A stretch of 62,000 nt of DNA, taken from contig NC_049987.1 in NCBI RefSeq assembly GCF_000003815.2, positions 17,277,959 through 17,339,958 of the forward strand, read 5' to 3'. Of the stretch, positions 35,280-46,914 are shown piece by piece; position 1 is the first letter of the stretch, and each line of letters starts with the position of its first letter. The position numbers and the translations under genes are program-made. The stretch comes from Branchiostoma floridae (taxonomy: Eukaryota > Chordata > Leptocardii > Amphioxiformes > Branchiostomatidae). The notes under the pieces were generated by a model. It saw nothing but the letters and a program-made list of their open reading frames with translations. It was not told where the DNA came from and searched no databases.

Positions 35280-36400
35280 TGGGAACGTTAGAGGACGATA
35301 GAAAAGAAAGACAATTGGATAAAGTATCTGGTACCCACCTTGTGCTCATACATGGTGCTCAGGCGAAACTTGCGTCAGATGATCAGCGCTACACCAGTCG
35401 AAGCTTGTTTGTGAAGGATGCGGGAACGATGGTAGGAAGACCGAAGAACGGAGTAGGAAAGTTTCCTCAACCAGGTCGAAGTCTTGCCGGTACAAAGTGA
35501 TGTCCGCGTGATGAACGCGGCAACTGCAGCTGAAACATTGTGGGGCTGCAGCAGGTATATAAAGGCACAGAAAACAAAAGAATAAGCTTGATGTGAACAC
35601 TTCTGACCAATGGGAGCACCACACGTCCCCGTGTGCGCTAACATTCAGTAAAAAGACAATACAGAAGAAAAGTGGAGAACAAAAAAATGGCCCTGTGGCG
35701 AGCAGATCTAACGTGTGTAATGAGTGCAATAATTGCAATGAAAAAGAAAAGGCAATCTAACCAATAGCAACTCGACACGTTTGTCGGACCAGTAGTCCTC
35801 TTTAGAGGCTGATTTAGACATCGTGACCCACTTTTAAGAATAATTATGATGACTGAGAGTGCTGACTCATGTTTCGTAAACTATTTTTCATTAAACGTTA
35901 AAAACTTAGCGGTAAACTAATGCCGTCAAAGGAAGTACCGAAAGGCAGTACAAAACAAGAGATAATGTAGACAATAATCATGGTTCAAAATTATCGCTAA
36001 ACTGCTACCTTTCTTTGTATGATGTACTCTGCCTTCTGTGTCAACTCATTCAGACGGTATTCGGGCTTATACTGCCTCTTTTGTGTAAGGGATATTAAGC
36101 TGCACAATGTTACTCATCTGTTTCCCAACAGTGCCAAATAATTCCAGTCTAAACTGGTGTAATGGAAGTATAAAGCATAACTCCTACAAAAAGTAAATTA
36201 CCCCACCAAAGTGGCACCGAGCATCAACGCGTATATTAAGTTGATGTAAAGCAGGTTTTACAATGAATTCCTGATTTTCGACGGTACCTTAATTTGGTGT
36301 GTCTTCTTGCTGTCCTGAAGTAGCACACATGTTTGTTTTCTAAGATTGTCAAAGACAACGGTCTTACTTCTTCTCATGGTGATACAAAACATTGCGACGG
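35280..36400. repeat. Segmental duplication, left copy C (partner 53045-54330)
   Basis: GGAACGTTAGAGGACGAT through the CCAAT modules and the GTTTGTTTTCTAAGATTG segment recur in direct orientation about 17.8 kb to the right. Much of it (35.9-37.1 kb) recurs inverted at about 59.1-61.1 kb. Open frames on either strand (for example 35117-35500) are not kept as frames in the copies, so they are not genes. Confidence 0.85.
35607..35779 (+). promoter_or_regulatory. Two CCAAT-N9-ACACG modules
   Basis: CCAAT 35607-35611 with ACACG 35621-35625, and CCAAT 35761-35765 with ACACG 35775-35779. Both have exactly nine intervening bases, the spacing of the vertebrate ER-stress response element CCAAT-N9-CCACG, with A for C at its first position. 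Confidence 0.4.
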
Positions 36401-37119
36401 TTCTTTGTCCCATACTTGACCAAACCTTTTTCTAAAGTGCTATACTGTATTAAGGCTGTGCCGTTTGCAAATCTGGTCTTACATACCAATTTTGATATCT
36501 TTATCGAATGTTTTTAAAACGTTTGTGCTGTTCAGTACTGGACAATGACAAGTAGAAGACTGTTTTAGGAAGATACAGATTTTTTACTGAATATGCATAC
36601 CGTGTCTACACGCAGTCTGTTGCTTATTATTTAGTATGGATCAAACGCTCTGCCTTACACTGCGTACTTTGATATATCCATACATGTTATGCTGTATGTT
36701 GTATGTGTAGTACATGGCCATGTAGAAAGATACGTATTTTTTTCTGAATGTGTAGTCTGTTCCTAATACATGTAGTATAGTATGTCACTCCGATTGGATC
36801 AAGCGAACTGCCTTGTACTGCATACTTAACAATCCATATGTGATTATTTTACATGTTATGGTGTGTTTGTGTAGTACATGGCCATGTAGAAGAGCAATAG
36901 CCAAGATTGGATAAGCACCCTATCACCGGTGATATACACAATTTAGTCTTTGTAAGTCATGGCTTCTTGCACATTTCCTGCCGATGCAATTTGCTGTTCT
37001 CTTTTAAGTTCTAGTAGTCCCTATATGACTACGTACCCCACGTGACGTTAATGTGTATAGTGTAAAGTTAGTTTTGTATTCATCCTAAATCCTGTGCAAT
37101 GGTATTTGTCATGTATTAA

Positions 37120-38436
37120 AACAGAAGGTCTTTTGGGGCATTTATGGTTGAGCTCTCTAGGTGTTCGTACCTCTCTAGAGATCTCAAAAGTTGTCTACTG
37201 GCCATCAAGTCAAATTGGTAGGAATCCTGACCCAGTTGCTTAGGACGGCTGATGAAACAGCCCGAGACTCCGTCTACTTCAGCAGTTCTGTGGCAATACC
37301 TTATGTTATGTAGCTGACACTTCGCATAGAAAACAAAAGAATGAGCTTGATTTGAACACTTCTGACCAATAGGAGCAACACACGTCTCCGTTTGAGATGA
37401 CATTACAGTAAAAAGAAGAAAACTGGAGAACAAAAAAAAGCCCTGTGACAAGCAGATCTAGCCAATGGCGTCACCACACGTGCGTAATGAGTGCGACAAT
37501 TGCAATGAAAAAAAGGGGACACTTCCTCAGGTGGCCTTCGTCTTACCAATAGCAACACGACACATCCACCAGGTCAGTAGTCCTCAGCAAATTTCGCGTG
37601 ACCGTAAAATTCACAAAGTTGCCGCAATAGTTTGTCACCAAAAGGCCCGACCCAGTCAGATACACGTACCTGATTTAAGACCTAGCCGTTCGGAGACTTC
37701 ACAACAGCCCTGTGAGGTGTTGTATTGTTATGCCACAGTCGGATCACACCGACGCTGTTGCCTGTTCTGAACGGAGGGTACACACAGCACCCCCCCCCCT
37801 CTAGTAGTGCGAGGAAACTGACTGAGGATAAAGAAAGGGTTTCGAGGGTCCAGATTCGAGTTCACATTTATCCTAATCCCCTTGCAGACCATCCTGAAAC
37901 GTTAGAAATGCGAGTAAAAACAGTCCCATGGCCCCAGGAACTCTGGGCCCGCCAGTTCACAAACCAACGCATAGCCCACTCCAACTAATGGAATGCTCAG
38001 CTACAGATAATAATGTAACCTGACCCTTATGTGGCTTTATGTATTGGGAAAAAAGGCGACAGAACCCTGAATAGAAGCAAACCGGTACAGTGGCCTGAGA
38101 AGTAAACCAAGCAGATGGAGGTGGAGAATATTGTGTCGAAACTGGCCCTACAGGTCCAGGGCATGCTGCAAGGCTACCCAAACTAATATCACTTCCAACT
38201 AGCATTGAAAGGTATGTGTCCTCCAAAATCAAGACCACAGCCTGTCCATTCCCAAACACACAAAAAGAAAAAGACCCGCCATAGTGTAAAGTACGTTTTG
38301 TATTCTCTCTAAGTCCTGTGCAATGGTGTTAAAGTGTCTTTGTCATGTATTAAAACACAAGGTCTTTGAAGGCATTTATGGCTGAGCTCGGGCTCGCATC
38401 TCTCTTAAAAGTTGTCTACTGGCCATCAAGGCAAAT
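37120..38436. repeat. Mosaic of locally duplicated blocks
   Basis: Contains a GACCCAGTTGCTTAGGACGG / CTGATGAAACAG block (37229), the CCAAT cluster, and a block at about 37570-38270 that recurs at about 40610-41260. No gene recognised. Confidence 0.75.
37366..37564 (+). promoter_or_regulatory. Three CCAAT-N9-ACAC(G/A) modules
   Basis: CCAAT at 37366, 37462 and 37546, each followed after nine bases by ACACG, ACACG and ACACA. The middle one continues into CACGTG. Intervening spacers fall into three sequence classes (GGAGCAAC-like, GGCGTCACC, AGCAACACG). Confidence 0.4.
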
Positions 38437-38944
38437 TAGTTATTATCTGCGCCACTTTCGCGGAGTCGTTACTACGATCAGAGTTCCGGGACTGGCTCCC
38501 TCCATCCAGACAGCACGTGACTGGACGTTCCACTCGCAGCTCAGAGAAACTGGACATGCCACTATGCCGTACGGACAGATACAAGAACTCGCCTATACCA
38601 TATCTTGTGAACTTACTGAACAAGTGACTACCCCCGAACTGAGCACTAATCCTAATGTATGTTACACTGCATTGATAAGACACTTGATTGTATGTAACTA
38701 TATTGTTGTACGATAACCCTTCGTTTCGTTATTTTTATAATCCTCACGGAACGACGAGTTCCCTTCAATAGTATGGGTACAATTCTCAAATGCTTGTAAT
38801 TTTACTTCCTTTTAAGATTGTAAGATAACGAAGAGATTTTATCATGGCTGGTTTTAATGTACATAATTGTAAATGACGGCGCAATTCAGCTACTGCTGCG
38901 ATGCCGTGCATCTGTAATAAAACTTGTAACTTGTAAAAAGTTGG
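38437..38944 (+). mobile_element. 5'-truncated LINE, C-terminal codons plus 3' UTR
   Basis: A plus frame ending at TAA 38625-38627 reads SEFRDWLPPSRQHVTGR, then PLCRTDRYKNSPIPYLVNLLN. This is the terminal motif seen after the reverse transcriptase in CR1/jockey-group non-LTR elements. A 3' UTR with AATAAA at 38916-38921 and an A-rich end follows. The insertion interrupts a local repeat: the uninterrupted copies at about 37205 and 40035 show the empty site. A 4-bp AGTT at both edges may be the target duplication. Confidence 0.7.
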
Positions 38945-39200
38945 AACCCTGGCCCAGTTGCTTAGGACGGCTGATGAAACAGTCAGAGAACCCGCCTACT
39001 TCAGTAGTGCTGTGATCATACAGCATGTTATATAGCTGACACTTCGCATAGATGAGAAAGTCGGGGACGTCTTATAAGAACCCTGACCGAGTTGCTTGGG
39101 ACGGCTGATGAATCAGTATATAAGTCAGACAACCTGTTTACTTCTGCAGTTCTGTGGTCATTCATCATGTTATAACTGACACTTCGCTTATGTAAGAAGG
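38945..39200. repeat. Tandem pair of a 135-140 bp repeat
   Basis: Two copies starting at CCAGTTGCTT (38953) and CGAGTTGCTTGGG (39088). Each contains GGACGGCTGATGAA...CAG and GCTGACACTTCGCAT/TTA. The same pair recurs at 40050-40310, single copies occur at 37229 and 56196, and inverted copies at about 58700-58970 and 61740-61870. Confidence 0.85.
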
Positions 39201-39279
39201 ACGAGGACGTATTGTCACTAAGCCGGGTTAATAAAAGGGGAAGAAAACAATTGAAAGAGCTTGCTGTGAACACTTCTGA

Positions 39280-39608
39280 CCAATGGGAGCACCACACGTC
39301 CCCGTGTGCGCTAACATTACAGTAAAAAGACAATATAGAAGAAAAGTGGAGAGCAAAAAAAGCCATGTGGCAAGCAGATCTAATCAATGGCGGCACCACA
39401 CGTGTAATGGATGCAATAATTGCAATGAAACAAAATATGACACTTCCTCAGGTGGCCTTCGTTTAACCAATAGCAACACGACACATCTGCCAGGCCGGTA
39501 GTCGTCTTTAAAGTCAGTAAATTGCAATTATAAATTTTCGGCCAGTGTGAAGAAAACGTAGACAGAGACAAAAGACGTCCTTGGTCTAACCAATAGCAAC
39601 TCGGCACG
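39280..39608 (+). promoter_or_regulatory. Four CCAAT-N9-(A/G)CAC modules
   Basis: CCAAT 39280 (ACACG 39294), TCAAT 39384 (ACACG 39398), CCAAT 39467 (ACACA 39481) and CCAAT 39590 (GCACG 39604). Spacing is always nine bases, although individual boxes have decayed. Confidence 0.4.
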
Positions 39609-39699
39609 TTTGTCGGACCTGCCGTCCTCTGTAGAGGCTGAGTTAGACGACATGCCCCACTTTACGAATATCTATGATGACTGAGATTGCTGACTCTGT

Positions 39700-39940
39700 A
39701 GACAATTTAACGTTAGTAATTGGAAAAGAAGTTTGGAATATTTCGTAGACTATTTTTCATTACAAGTTAACAACTTGGCGATAAACCAATGCCGTCATGG
39801 GAAGTACTAAAAGGCATGAAAACCAAAAATAATGTAGATGATGTACTCTGACTACTGTGTCAATTCATTCAGACGGCATTTCGGCTTATACTGTCTCTCG
39901 TGTGATGGGGATATTAAGTTGCACAGTGTATCTTTGTCAT
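39700..39940. repeat. Truncated copy of the 35.85-36.1 kb block
   Basis: TTTCGTAGACTATTTTTCATTA through CAATTCATTCAGACGG matches 35870-36060, then jumps directly to the 140-bp repeat block. No gene. Confidence 0.7.
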
Positions 39941-40049
39941 GTATTGAAACAGAAGGTCTTTGGGGGAATTTATGGTTTAGATCGGGTCTCTATGTGTTCG
40001 CATCTCTCTCAAAAGTTGTCTACTGGCCATCAAGTCAAAGTAGTATTAG

Positions 40050-40310
40050 GAACCCTGACCCAGTTGCTTAGGACGGCTGATGAAACAGTCAGAGAACCCA
40101 CCTACTTCAGCACTTCTGTGGCCACACTGTTACATCATGTTATATGGGTGACACTTCGCATAGATGAGAAGGTCGAGGACGTCTTGTAGAACCCTGACCG
40201 AATTACTTGGGACGGCTGATGAAACAGTATATGGGTCAGACAACCCGCCCACTTCTGCAGTTTTGTTGTCATTCATCATGTTATAACTGACACTTCGTAT
40301 GACGAGGACG
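40050..40310. repeat. Second tandem pair of the 135-140 bp repeat
   Basis: Copies at 40056 and 40194, same internal order as 38945-39200 and followed by the same CCAAT-module cluster. One of several local duplications of a composite block. Confidence 0.85.
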
Positions 40311-40379
40311 TATTGTAACTAAACCAGGTATACAAAGGCGCAGAAAACCAAAGAAAGAGCTTGATGTGAATACTAATGA

Positions 40380-40580
40380 CCAATGGGAGAACCACACGTC
40401 GCTAACATTATAGTAAAAAGACAATATAGAAGAAAGGTTGAGAACAAACAATTGCCTTGAGGCGAGCAGATCTAGCCAATAGCGGCACCATACGTGTGTA
40501 ATGAGTGCAACCATTGCAATGAAAAAAAAATGTGACGCTTCTTCAAGTGACCTTCGTCTAACCAATAGCAACACGACACA
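40380..40580 (+). promoter_or_regulatory. Three CCAAT-N9-A(C/T)AC(G/A) modules
   Basis: CCAAT 40380 (ACACG 40394), 40476 (ATACG 40490) and 40562 (ACACA 40576). Same order of spacer classes as at 37366-37564, so the clusters are duplicates of one ancestral cluster. Confidence 0.4.
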
Positions 40581-40609
40581 TCTACCAGGTCGGTAGTCCT
40601 CTTCTTTGG

Positions 40610-41260
40610 GGTCTGCAAATTGCGCGTGACATAATCTGTCGCCAAAAGGCCCGGCCCAGTCAGATACAGTACCTGTTTAAGACCTAGCCGTTCGGAGACT
40701 TCACAACAGCCCTGTGAGGTGTGGTATTGTTATACCACAGTCGGATCACACCGACGCTGTTGCCTGTTCTCCTGAACGGACGGTGCACACAGCAATTCCT
40801 CCCTGGTAGTGCGAAGAAAAATTAGGATAAAGAAAGGGTTTCGAGGATCCAGATTCGAGTTCACATTTATCATAATCCCCTTGCAGACCATTCTGAAACG
40901 TTAGAAATGCGAGTAAAACAGTCACCTGGACCAAGGAACCCTAGGACCGCCACTTCACAAACCAACGCATAGCCCACTTCAACTAATAGAATGCTCAGCT
41001 ACAGATAATAATGTAACCTGTTTCATATGTAGCCATGGTGAAACAGGCGACAGAACCCTGGACAGAAGCAAACCAGTACAGTGGCCTGATGAGAGGTAAG
41101 CCAAGCAGATGTAGGTGGGAAACATTGTGACCAAACTTGCCCCGCAGCTCCAGGGCACGCTGCAGGGGGCCCAAACTAATACCACTTCCAACTTACATTG
41201 TCCCCCAAAAAATGAAGACCACAGCCTGTCCATGCCCAAACACACTAAAATAAATAGGCC
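40610..41260. repeat. Copy of the 37.57-38.27 kb block
   Basis: CAAATTGCGCGTGACATAATCTG through CCATGCCCAAACACAC matches 37590-38270 with a few indels. Frames are not conserved between the copies. Confidence 0.8.
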
Positions 41261-41264
41261 CGCC

Positions 41265-42230
41265 GAGTGTCAAGTTCAAAAACCAAAATCAAACTTGACC
41301 GTCAGGCAACCACCTTCTACCTATGTACCAAATATCATCGCGATCTCACGTTTCGTTCTGGAGATACAGCGCCCTAAACACCTCTTCCACACACACACAA
41401 AAAGCTACATGCAGTGTCAAGTTCAAACATCAGAAAGCCTAGAATCAAACCTGAATGTTAGGCAACGACTCCCAACCCATTTACTAAATATCATCTCGAT
41501 CACACGTTTCGTTCTGGAGATAAAGCGCCAGGAAACGCCCCTTTAACATACAAAAGGCTACCTGCAGTGTCAATTTAAAACACAAGGAGGCCCAAAAACA
41601 ATCGTGAGCATTAAGAAACCGTCCCTAACCCGTGTATCAAATATCGCAATTACGCTTTCTGTTCTGGAGATATATATTGCGCCAGAAACGCCCGTTCTAC
41701 ACACTCCTATGCTACTGAAAACATCAAAACAGACAGCTGTCCCCAATTAAGTTTGAGAGAGGGAAGACCAGATCACTCCAGATCAAGAAAAGGGGTGTAG
41801 ATATTCTAAACAACCACAAAACTGTAAAAACTTCTAATGCTCGCTAAGGCACAATGGCTCACAGCATCTACCCCATAGCAAACGTGATTGCAATCCATTC
41901 AGAGGTTCTAAAGATATTTGTACGGAGACACAAAGAAAACAATCACAAAAGTAATCGACCCTAAAACGCCAGACAGCTATTAGGCCAAAATTTAAACCAC
42001 TTAACATTTTTGTCAGCAGCTATTTTGCACTAAAACATCACACCCAAAGGGCATTCAACGCCAAATATATTTAAACTTCCTCTTACTGCAGTACCAAGGT
42101 CAATCACCAGGTGCTCAACATCGACCTTCACCGTCCAAATCACCCCAACTACCAACTTGCCAAACAGCATCCCAATACATTCTCGTGATATACTCCAAAA
42201 CGTGATTCGTACCAAAAACAGTACCTGCAT
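41265..42230. repeat. Degenerate 150-bp tandem repeat, about 3 clear and 2 weak copies
   Basis: The marker GTTCTGGAGATA occurs at 41355, 41511 and 41661 (spacing 156 and 150), within a longer unit containing AAATATCAT and AACGCC. Two further eroded copies seem to follow to about 42230. No coding sequence. Confidence 0.7.
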
Positions 42231-42417
42231 TTAGTAACAAGTCGTAGTTTAACATCTTCAGTTAAACTATTCAGACTAAACGGCCGTTGCCATTTTACAC
42301 CGTTGATGTCATATCCCAGTGAGACGAAGAACGCAAACGAGCCTCTTCGTAAATTAACGTTATACGATTATACTGCTGTGTTGCGCTTATGGTGGTACGT
42401 GGAAGGGGTCTACCGAA

Positions 42418-42593
42418 AGTGCGAAAAGGAACGAAAAGGAACGAAAAGGAACGAAAAGGAACGAAAAGGAACGAAAAGGAACGAAAAGGAACGAAAAGGA
42501 ACGAAAAGGAACGAAAAGGAACGAAATGGAACGAAAAGGAACGAAAAGGAACAAAAATGAAAGTACCAAATAAGTGCGAAAAGGAACGAAAAG
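42418..42593. repeat. 10-bp (GAAAAGGAAC)n minisatellite, locus 1
   Basis: About 15 tandem copies preceded by TACCGAAAGTGC and running into an N gap. The Lys/Arg/Glu-rich frames across it follow from the repeat. The same unit and flank occur at 43005-43105 and, inverted, at 46915-47087. Confidence 0.95.
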
Positions 42594-42693
42594 NNNNNNN
42601 NNNNNNNNNNNNNNNNNNNNNNNNNNNNNNNNNNNNNNNNNNNNNNNNNNNNNNNNNNNNNNNNNNNNNNNNNNNNNNNNNNNNNNNNNNNNN
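42594..42693. other. Assembly gap (N run)
   Basis: 100 N between the 10-bp minisatellite and the left arm of the foldback element. The repeat structure probably caused the assembly break. Confidence 0.99.
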
Positions 42694-43421
42694 GTACGCG
42701 GAGTGAATATAACAACTATATCCACATAGCATGGCTTTTTATGATAAAATATGCGCAATCGTTCTCGACATAATCTATTTCTTCTTGTGAAATTTTATAA
42801 TATAAATGTGATATGGATATTCTAGGGAATGTTATAACCGCATTGACACGTACAGGAATATAGCTAAGCATAGATAGGTGTCATCAATATTCATAGTCTC
42901 CAATGAACCAAAACGATAGGAATTTCGTGGAACAGACCGCAAAAGGCATAAACCGATCACAGTTTACTTTTTGTTCATATTCGCACTGACGGTACTTGAA
43001 TTTTCGTTACTTTTCGTTCCTTTTCGCACTTTCGGTACTTTCCTTTTCGTTCCTTTTCGTTCCTTTTCGCAATTTCGCTACCGAAAGTGCGAAAAGGAAC
43101 GAAGTATGAAGCAAATTCAAATAAAATCGATGGTAATATTAGGAAAAGGTAAACTGTGATCGGCAAATGCATTTTGCGGCTTGTTCCACGAAATTCCTAT
43201 AGCAATGGTTCAATGGAGGAATGAATATTGATGAGACCTATCTATGCATATCTATGTTCATGTACGTGTTAATGTGGTTATAACATTCCTTAGAATATCC
43301 ATATTACATTTATATTATAAAATTTCACAAGAAGAAATAGATTATGTCGAGAACGATTGCGCATATTTTATCATAAAAAGCCATGCTATGTGGATATAGT
43401 TGTTATTTTCACTCCGCGTAC
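42694..43421. mobile_element. Foldback element with arms of about 290 bp
   Basis: The sequence from GTACGCGGAGTGAATA at 42694 to about 42975 is repeated inverted from about 43145 to ...CACTCCGCGTAC at 43421, with some divergence (for example GCGCAATCGTTCTCGACATA in both arms). The centre holds short (TTTTCGTTCC)n tracts and CGAAAGTGCGAAAAGG in opposite orientations, so the whole 728 bp can fold back. No ORF of note. Its left edge is the N gap, so an element end or target duplication cannot be checked there. Confidence 0.85.
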
Positions 43422-43445
43422 CGTAGGTACGCTTCGAGTGAAAAT
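43406..43445. other. Short cruciform-capable palindrome
   Basis: ATTTTCACT...GCGTACC-GTA-GGTACGC...AGTGAAAAT at the right end of the foldback element. Possibly two element ends in contact. Confidence 0.6.
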
Positions 43446-43463
43446 ATTGTTTTCATACTGTTT

Positions 43464-43465
43464 CT

Positions 43466-43496
<31 letters not shown>
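43464..43496. repeat. (CTTT)n microsatellite
   Basis: About eight CTTT copies. Confidence 0.9.
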
Positions 43497-43499
43497 CCT

Positions 43500-43855
43500 G
43501 TCGCGACCTTTAAAGTGATTCCTCTCCGTCGTTCCTGGACCAAATGGCCTGAAATTTGGCACAAGGGTACAGTGGGCCAATACCCAGACCCGTTTTTCTC
43601 ATTTTTTTGATAGATACCTTTACAATGATTTTAGGGATGTTTTAAGGTCATTTTCTGGCCCGGCTGTATATTCATGTCTCCCGTGCCCAGGTATTACGTC
43701 CAGATGACTTGAAAGTTGGTATGATACTGCGTGAGATACTTATTAAAAGGACCCCGGTATTATTTTTGGCCAAACGTCACTTCAAAATCATTTAAAAGCC
43801 AATTTGGCGGGGTATCTACGCATATTTTCACCGAGCTCGCGTTTCGCGCGTGTAA
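43500..43855. other. Non-coding stretch left of the CArG cluster
   Basis: Contains two loosely similar passages (CCTGAAATTTGGCAC... and GACTTGAAAGTTGGTATG), suggesting an old tandem repeat. No gene recognised. Confidence 0.4.
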
Positions 43856-44112
43856 CCATATTTGGTCACGTTTGCACGTGCCCCCGTTGCACCATATATG
43901 GTTATGGACGTTTCCGCGCGTGACGTAAGCTGTTTACCTGCAGCTGTGCATTGTGGCTAATTGAATTTAGAAGGGAACCAATATGCGCCCGACACTTAGC
44001 GGAAGCGATGACCTGATTGGTCAGCTCGGGTACGGCCAACGAGGAAGGGTTTTTCAACTTAGCGGCTGGGAGTACATATATGTCGCCGGGAAGAAGTCCG
44101 TTAAAAGTAAGT
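43856..44112 (+). promoter_or_regulatory. Possible promoter: two CArG boxes, E-box, CRE-like site, splice donor
   Basis: CCATATTTGG (43856-43865) and CCATATATGG (43892-43901) both fit the SRF consensus CC(A/T)6GG. CACGTG lies between them (43875-43880) and TGACGTAA follows (43921-43928). Further on come CCAAT boxes in both orientations (about 43978 and 44019), a TATA-like ACATATATG at 44074 and AAAA|GTAAGT at 44107. This order would suit a plus-strand promoter with a non-coding first exon, but no downstream gene is recognised. It could instead be part of a repeat. Confidence 0.3.
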
Positions 44113-45278
44113 GAAAAATTGTACTGTTTATCTTAAAATTGGCAACAATACACAAACGCAGTAACAAATTTGGGCAACTTGTCGTCGTTATTGTGTAGTT
44201 TTTGTTTGATTTACCCACGTTTAGAGTGTCTGGATAAGCGATACCGTAGCGTCAGAATGCCGCGGTAAGTGGGAGCGCATGCATGGAATATTGTTGCGCT
44301 TTGCAGTGACTGATGAGACAGTACTAGTATTGTATCATCAAGCTTTATTGACACGACAAAAAGTACAGTCAATTTTGTATGGCCAACTTTAAACTGCAAC
44401 GAAAAAAGAAAGAATACAGAGTATATCTTACAATTCTACTAATTAAACATTATGATATGATTCTACTAATTATCGGTGAAAAGTGTACAGTAGTTCTCTT
44501 CCATAGTAACGTTATATGATAGTACAGATTTTCAAGGGCAAATCTACTAGTACAAACGTTACACTATGTTGTGAATTGTCCATTCAGGTTGGTTGTACAA
44601 GAATATATGTAATCAGGTATGGCTTTTTTTCTAATCAACAAACAAAAAGGATCTTCCTTTTACTCTGGGTGGCAGTACATGAAATTACACAAAGGAAATA
44701 CTAATTATTGTATTCTAATTTCTATTCTATTTTCTACTGGATGAAGATGAAACACCAACAGGACTGTTGTGCAGACTGGTGGGGTTGTGCCTTGATAGAA
44801 AGTGTCAATTTTGCAGTGCTAAATTCATTATTGGTCGGGTGCTCGAACTCAACTAATTCCACAAAGTCTGGCCTGTCAGAGAACACAATAGTCAACTGGC
44901 TACAAAGGTGGCATCAACAGACACCAAGGAGAGGATAGCAAAGTCACCTACAAGAAGTGTTACTGTGACAGAAACACCAGCTTTATGTATGATTAGGCTA
45001 TTTGGGACAATATTGTAACTATTAAACTAAGTGACAATTAGAGATATTATTATACCAACCATGAGTTCAAACATTGTATTTCATGACAGACATGAATAAG
45101 TTTTTATGACTTTTCAGACACCACGTCATAGTATATGCTGTGTAATTTAGTAATGCACTGTACTACAAACCGTTATCAGAATAATTAGATAATCATAAAC
45201 TGATTAGGTTATGTGGAAAATAAATGGGACGTTAAGTTTATAACAGACGTATAATAACTGCAATTGCTGCATCCTTTT
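44113..45278. other. No gene recognised
   Basis: Near 44339-44375 the minus strand has GTGTCAATAAAGCTTGATGA, like a LINE 3' tail. The frame at 44708-44938 has no known domain. The rest is AT-rich. Confidence 0.4.
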
Positions 45279-45424
45279 TTCAGACAAAAAGCATGCAAAA
45301 CATTTAGATATGCAAAACAGACTCCGTGCAAACATGCAGTCGCTAATTAGCTTTGTTCATCAATATAATGTATTAGCTGATTAACTCTAAGTATAAAAAC
45401 AGAATGCGATCCTTTTTGTCTGAA
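45279..45424. mobile_element. 146-bp MITE
   Basis: Ends TTCAGACAAAAAG and CTTTTTGTCTGAA are perfect 13-bp inverted repeats, and the similarity extends several bases further in. AT-rich, no coding capacity. Flanks show no clear target duplication beyond A/T bases, so the family is open. Confidence 0.65.
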
Positions 45425-46890
45425 TACAATGTGCATAAATTTATGTGTATTTGTAATGGTAATGTAATTGCAGTGCAGCCATGATATCCAATTGGATTTT
45501 TTTTTAAATTGCACTTCGCAAGAAACGGCTAATAAGCATATCTTGGTAAAGAGTTAAAAGTGTAGTACAGTTTGTTTGGAGAGGTCTGCTTGTATGAAGA
45601 TTAGTTATGCTTGTGACAACCTTAAATAAGTGCAGTAATTGCCCTTGCCTTGTGTAAATAAGCAGGAAAACTTTAATCATAACCACGCTATTGTCTGCTG
45701 TGGGTACGTAATACCAACGTTTAGGGTCGCATAACGTGTTGCATCTGTAGAAAATTTCCGTTTGTGACATAATTTTTTTTTTCTTGAAGTAAAACGGTGC
45801 TTGCTTTGTTAATGTGTGAAACATTAGCATGCTGTGTGCGTGTTGTAATAAAGAAATAAAAGTTTGATTACCGTACAGTACTCACATTGGATTTTTCAAG
45901 TTCAATTTTGGAAAAGTCCATTTTTGCATAAAGGGGAGAGCGGAGTGAAAATAGCTGAATTTGCTCCTAAGCAAATACCGGCCTTTCTAGTTAAAAAAAT
46001 GCAATGATAGCAAAGTTACAAGTATATGTATTGCACAATTTGTAAGAACTTGACCTTAGAGAAATATAGGTCGCATGTTCGAACCCAGGGAAGTCGACGA
46101 TCGGAAGTTCGAGCCCAGCATGTTGGGAATTATTTTTCCTTCCTTTTTTTTCACACTTTCATTAATATTAATACAACGCCTTAAATTTGTTTTGCAACCA
46201 GGACATCTAAACCCGGCATTGGGATTTTTTATCATCAGCGAGGGCCTGATGTCGGTCGCAAGAGGCAGAAATTTATTTGTATTGAATATGACGGAAAATT
46301 GTTGACAGAAATTGTATTTACCAATATCCTTTGCACAAATTCCTCACGTTGGCACCTTTCTTCCCGCCAAAATGATGAATACTCATGGTACAACTTGATG
46401 AAATCTCTTTGGTACAATGTATATATGTCTCTCCTTTTACAGCTTTTCTTTCGTTGTGAACGAGCGAGAAGATATGTCTCCAGTCTCCAGAAAACCATGT
46501 TGTTGGCCCTGTTAAAAGGAGCTGTCATGCTCGTGGGGCAGCAGTTTATTAGCATATCTTTCCTGACCGGATTTCGCGGGTCATTTGCATGCGGCGCTCC
46601 CCTCTAGGGAGAATAAAAGCCACCCAAATACAACAACAACGTTACAATCTTGCCTCATCCTGAAAATGTATAATAATCGATATTCATCTACCACCCAATG
46701 AATTTTAGTCCTTACTTTCTTATCTCAGTTCCGTTTCTTTGTATTTCGCAGATCTTCAAAGAATAATTTAGCCACACAAAAACAACAGCCTGAAACAGCG
46801 CTGTAAAAATTTGATAATGTCAAATTCTCGGTAAAATGAAACACGTTTCATAGGCTTCTAACGCCCGCAGTACCGATTCCTTATATTCTC
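45425..46890. other. No gene recognised
   Basis: AT-rich. A B-box-like GTTCGAACCC at 46077-46086 is too isolated to call a tRNA or SINE. The frame at 46299-46607 has no domain. The last 30 bases resemble the flank of the 10-bp minisatellite at 43.1 kb. Confidence 0.4.
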
Positions 46891-46914
46891 ATTGATTTTA
46901 TTTAAGTTTGCTTC

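Noticed and set aside
35117-35500. A 127-codon frame, with overlapping minus frames.
   Set aside because: Not kept open in the same frame in the duplicate at 53.1 kb and contains a hairpin insertion.
37215-37260. Hammerhead core in the CTGATGAAACAG repeats.
   Set aside because: No stem II and no correctly placed GAAA box.
38366-38716. A 116-codon plus frame.
   Set aside because: It is in a different frame from the LINE C-terminal motif and runs from repeat into LINE sequence.
42303-42732. Lys/Arg/Glu-rich and Phe/Arg/Ser-rich open frames.
   Set aside because: Read-through of a 10-bp repeat on both strands; the same happens at 46858-47195.
46070-46120. tRNA or tRNA-SINE suggested by GTTCGAACCC.
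   Set aside because: No A box, acceptor stem or cloverleaf around it.
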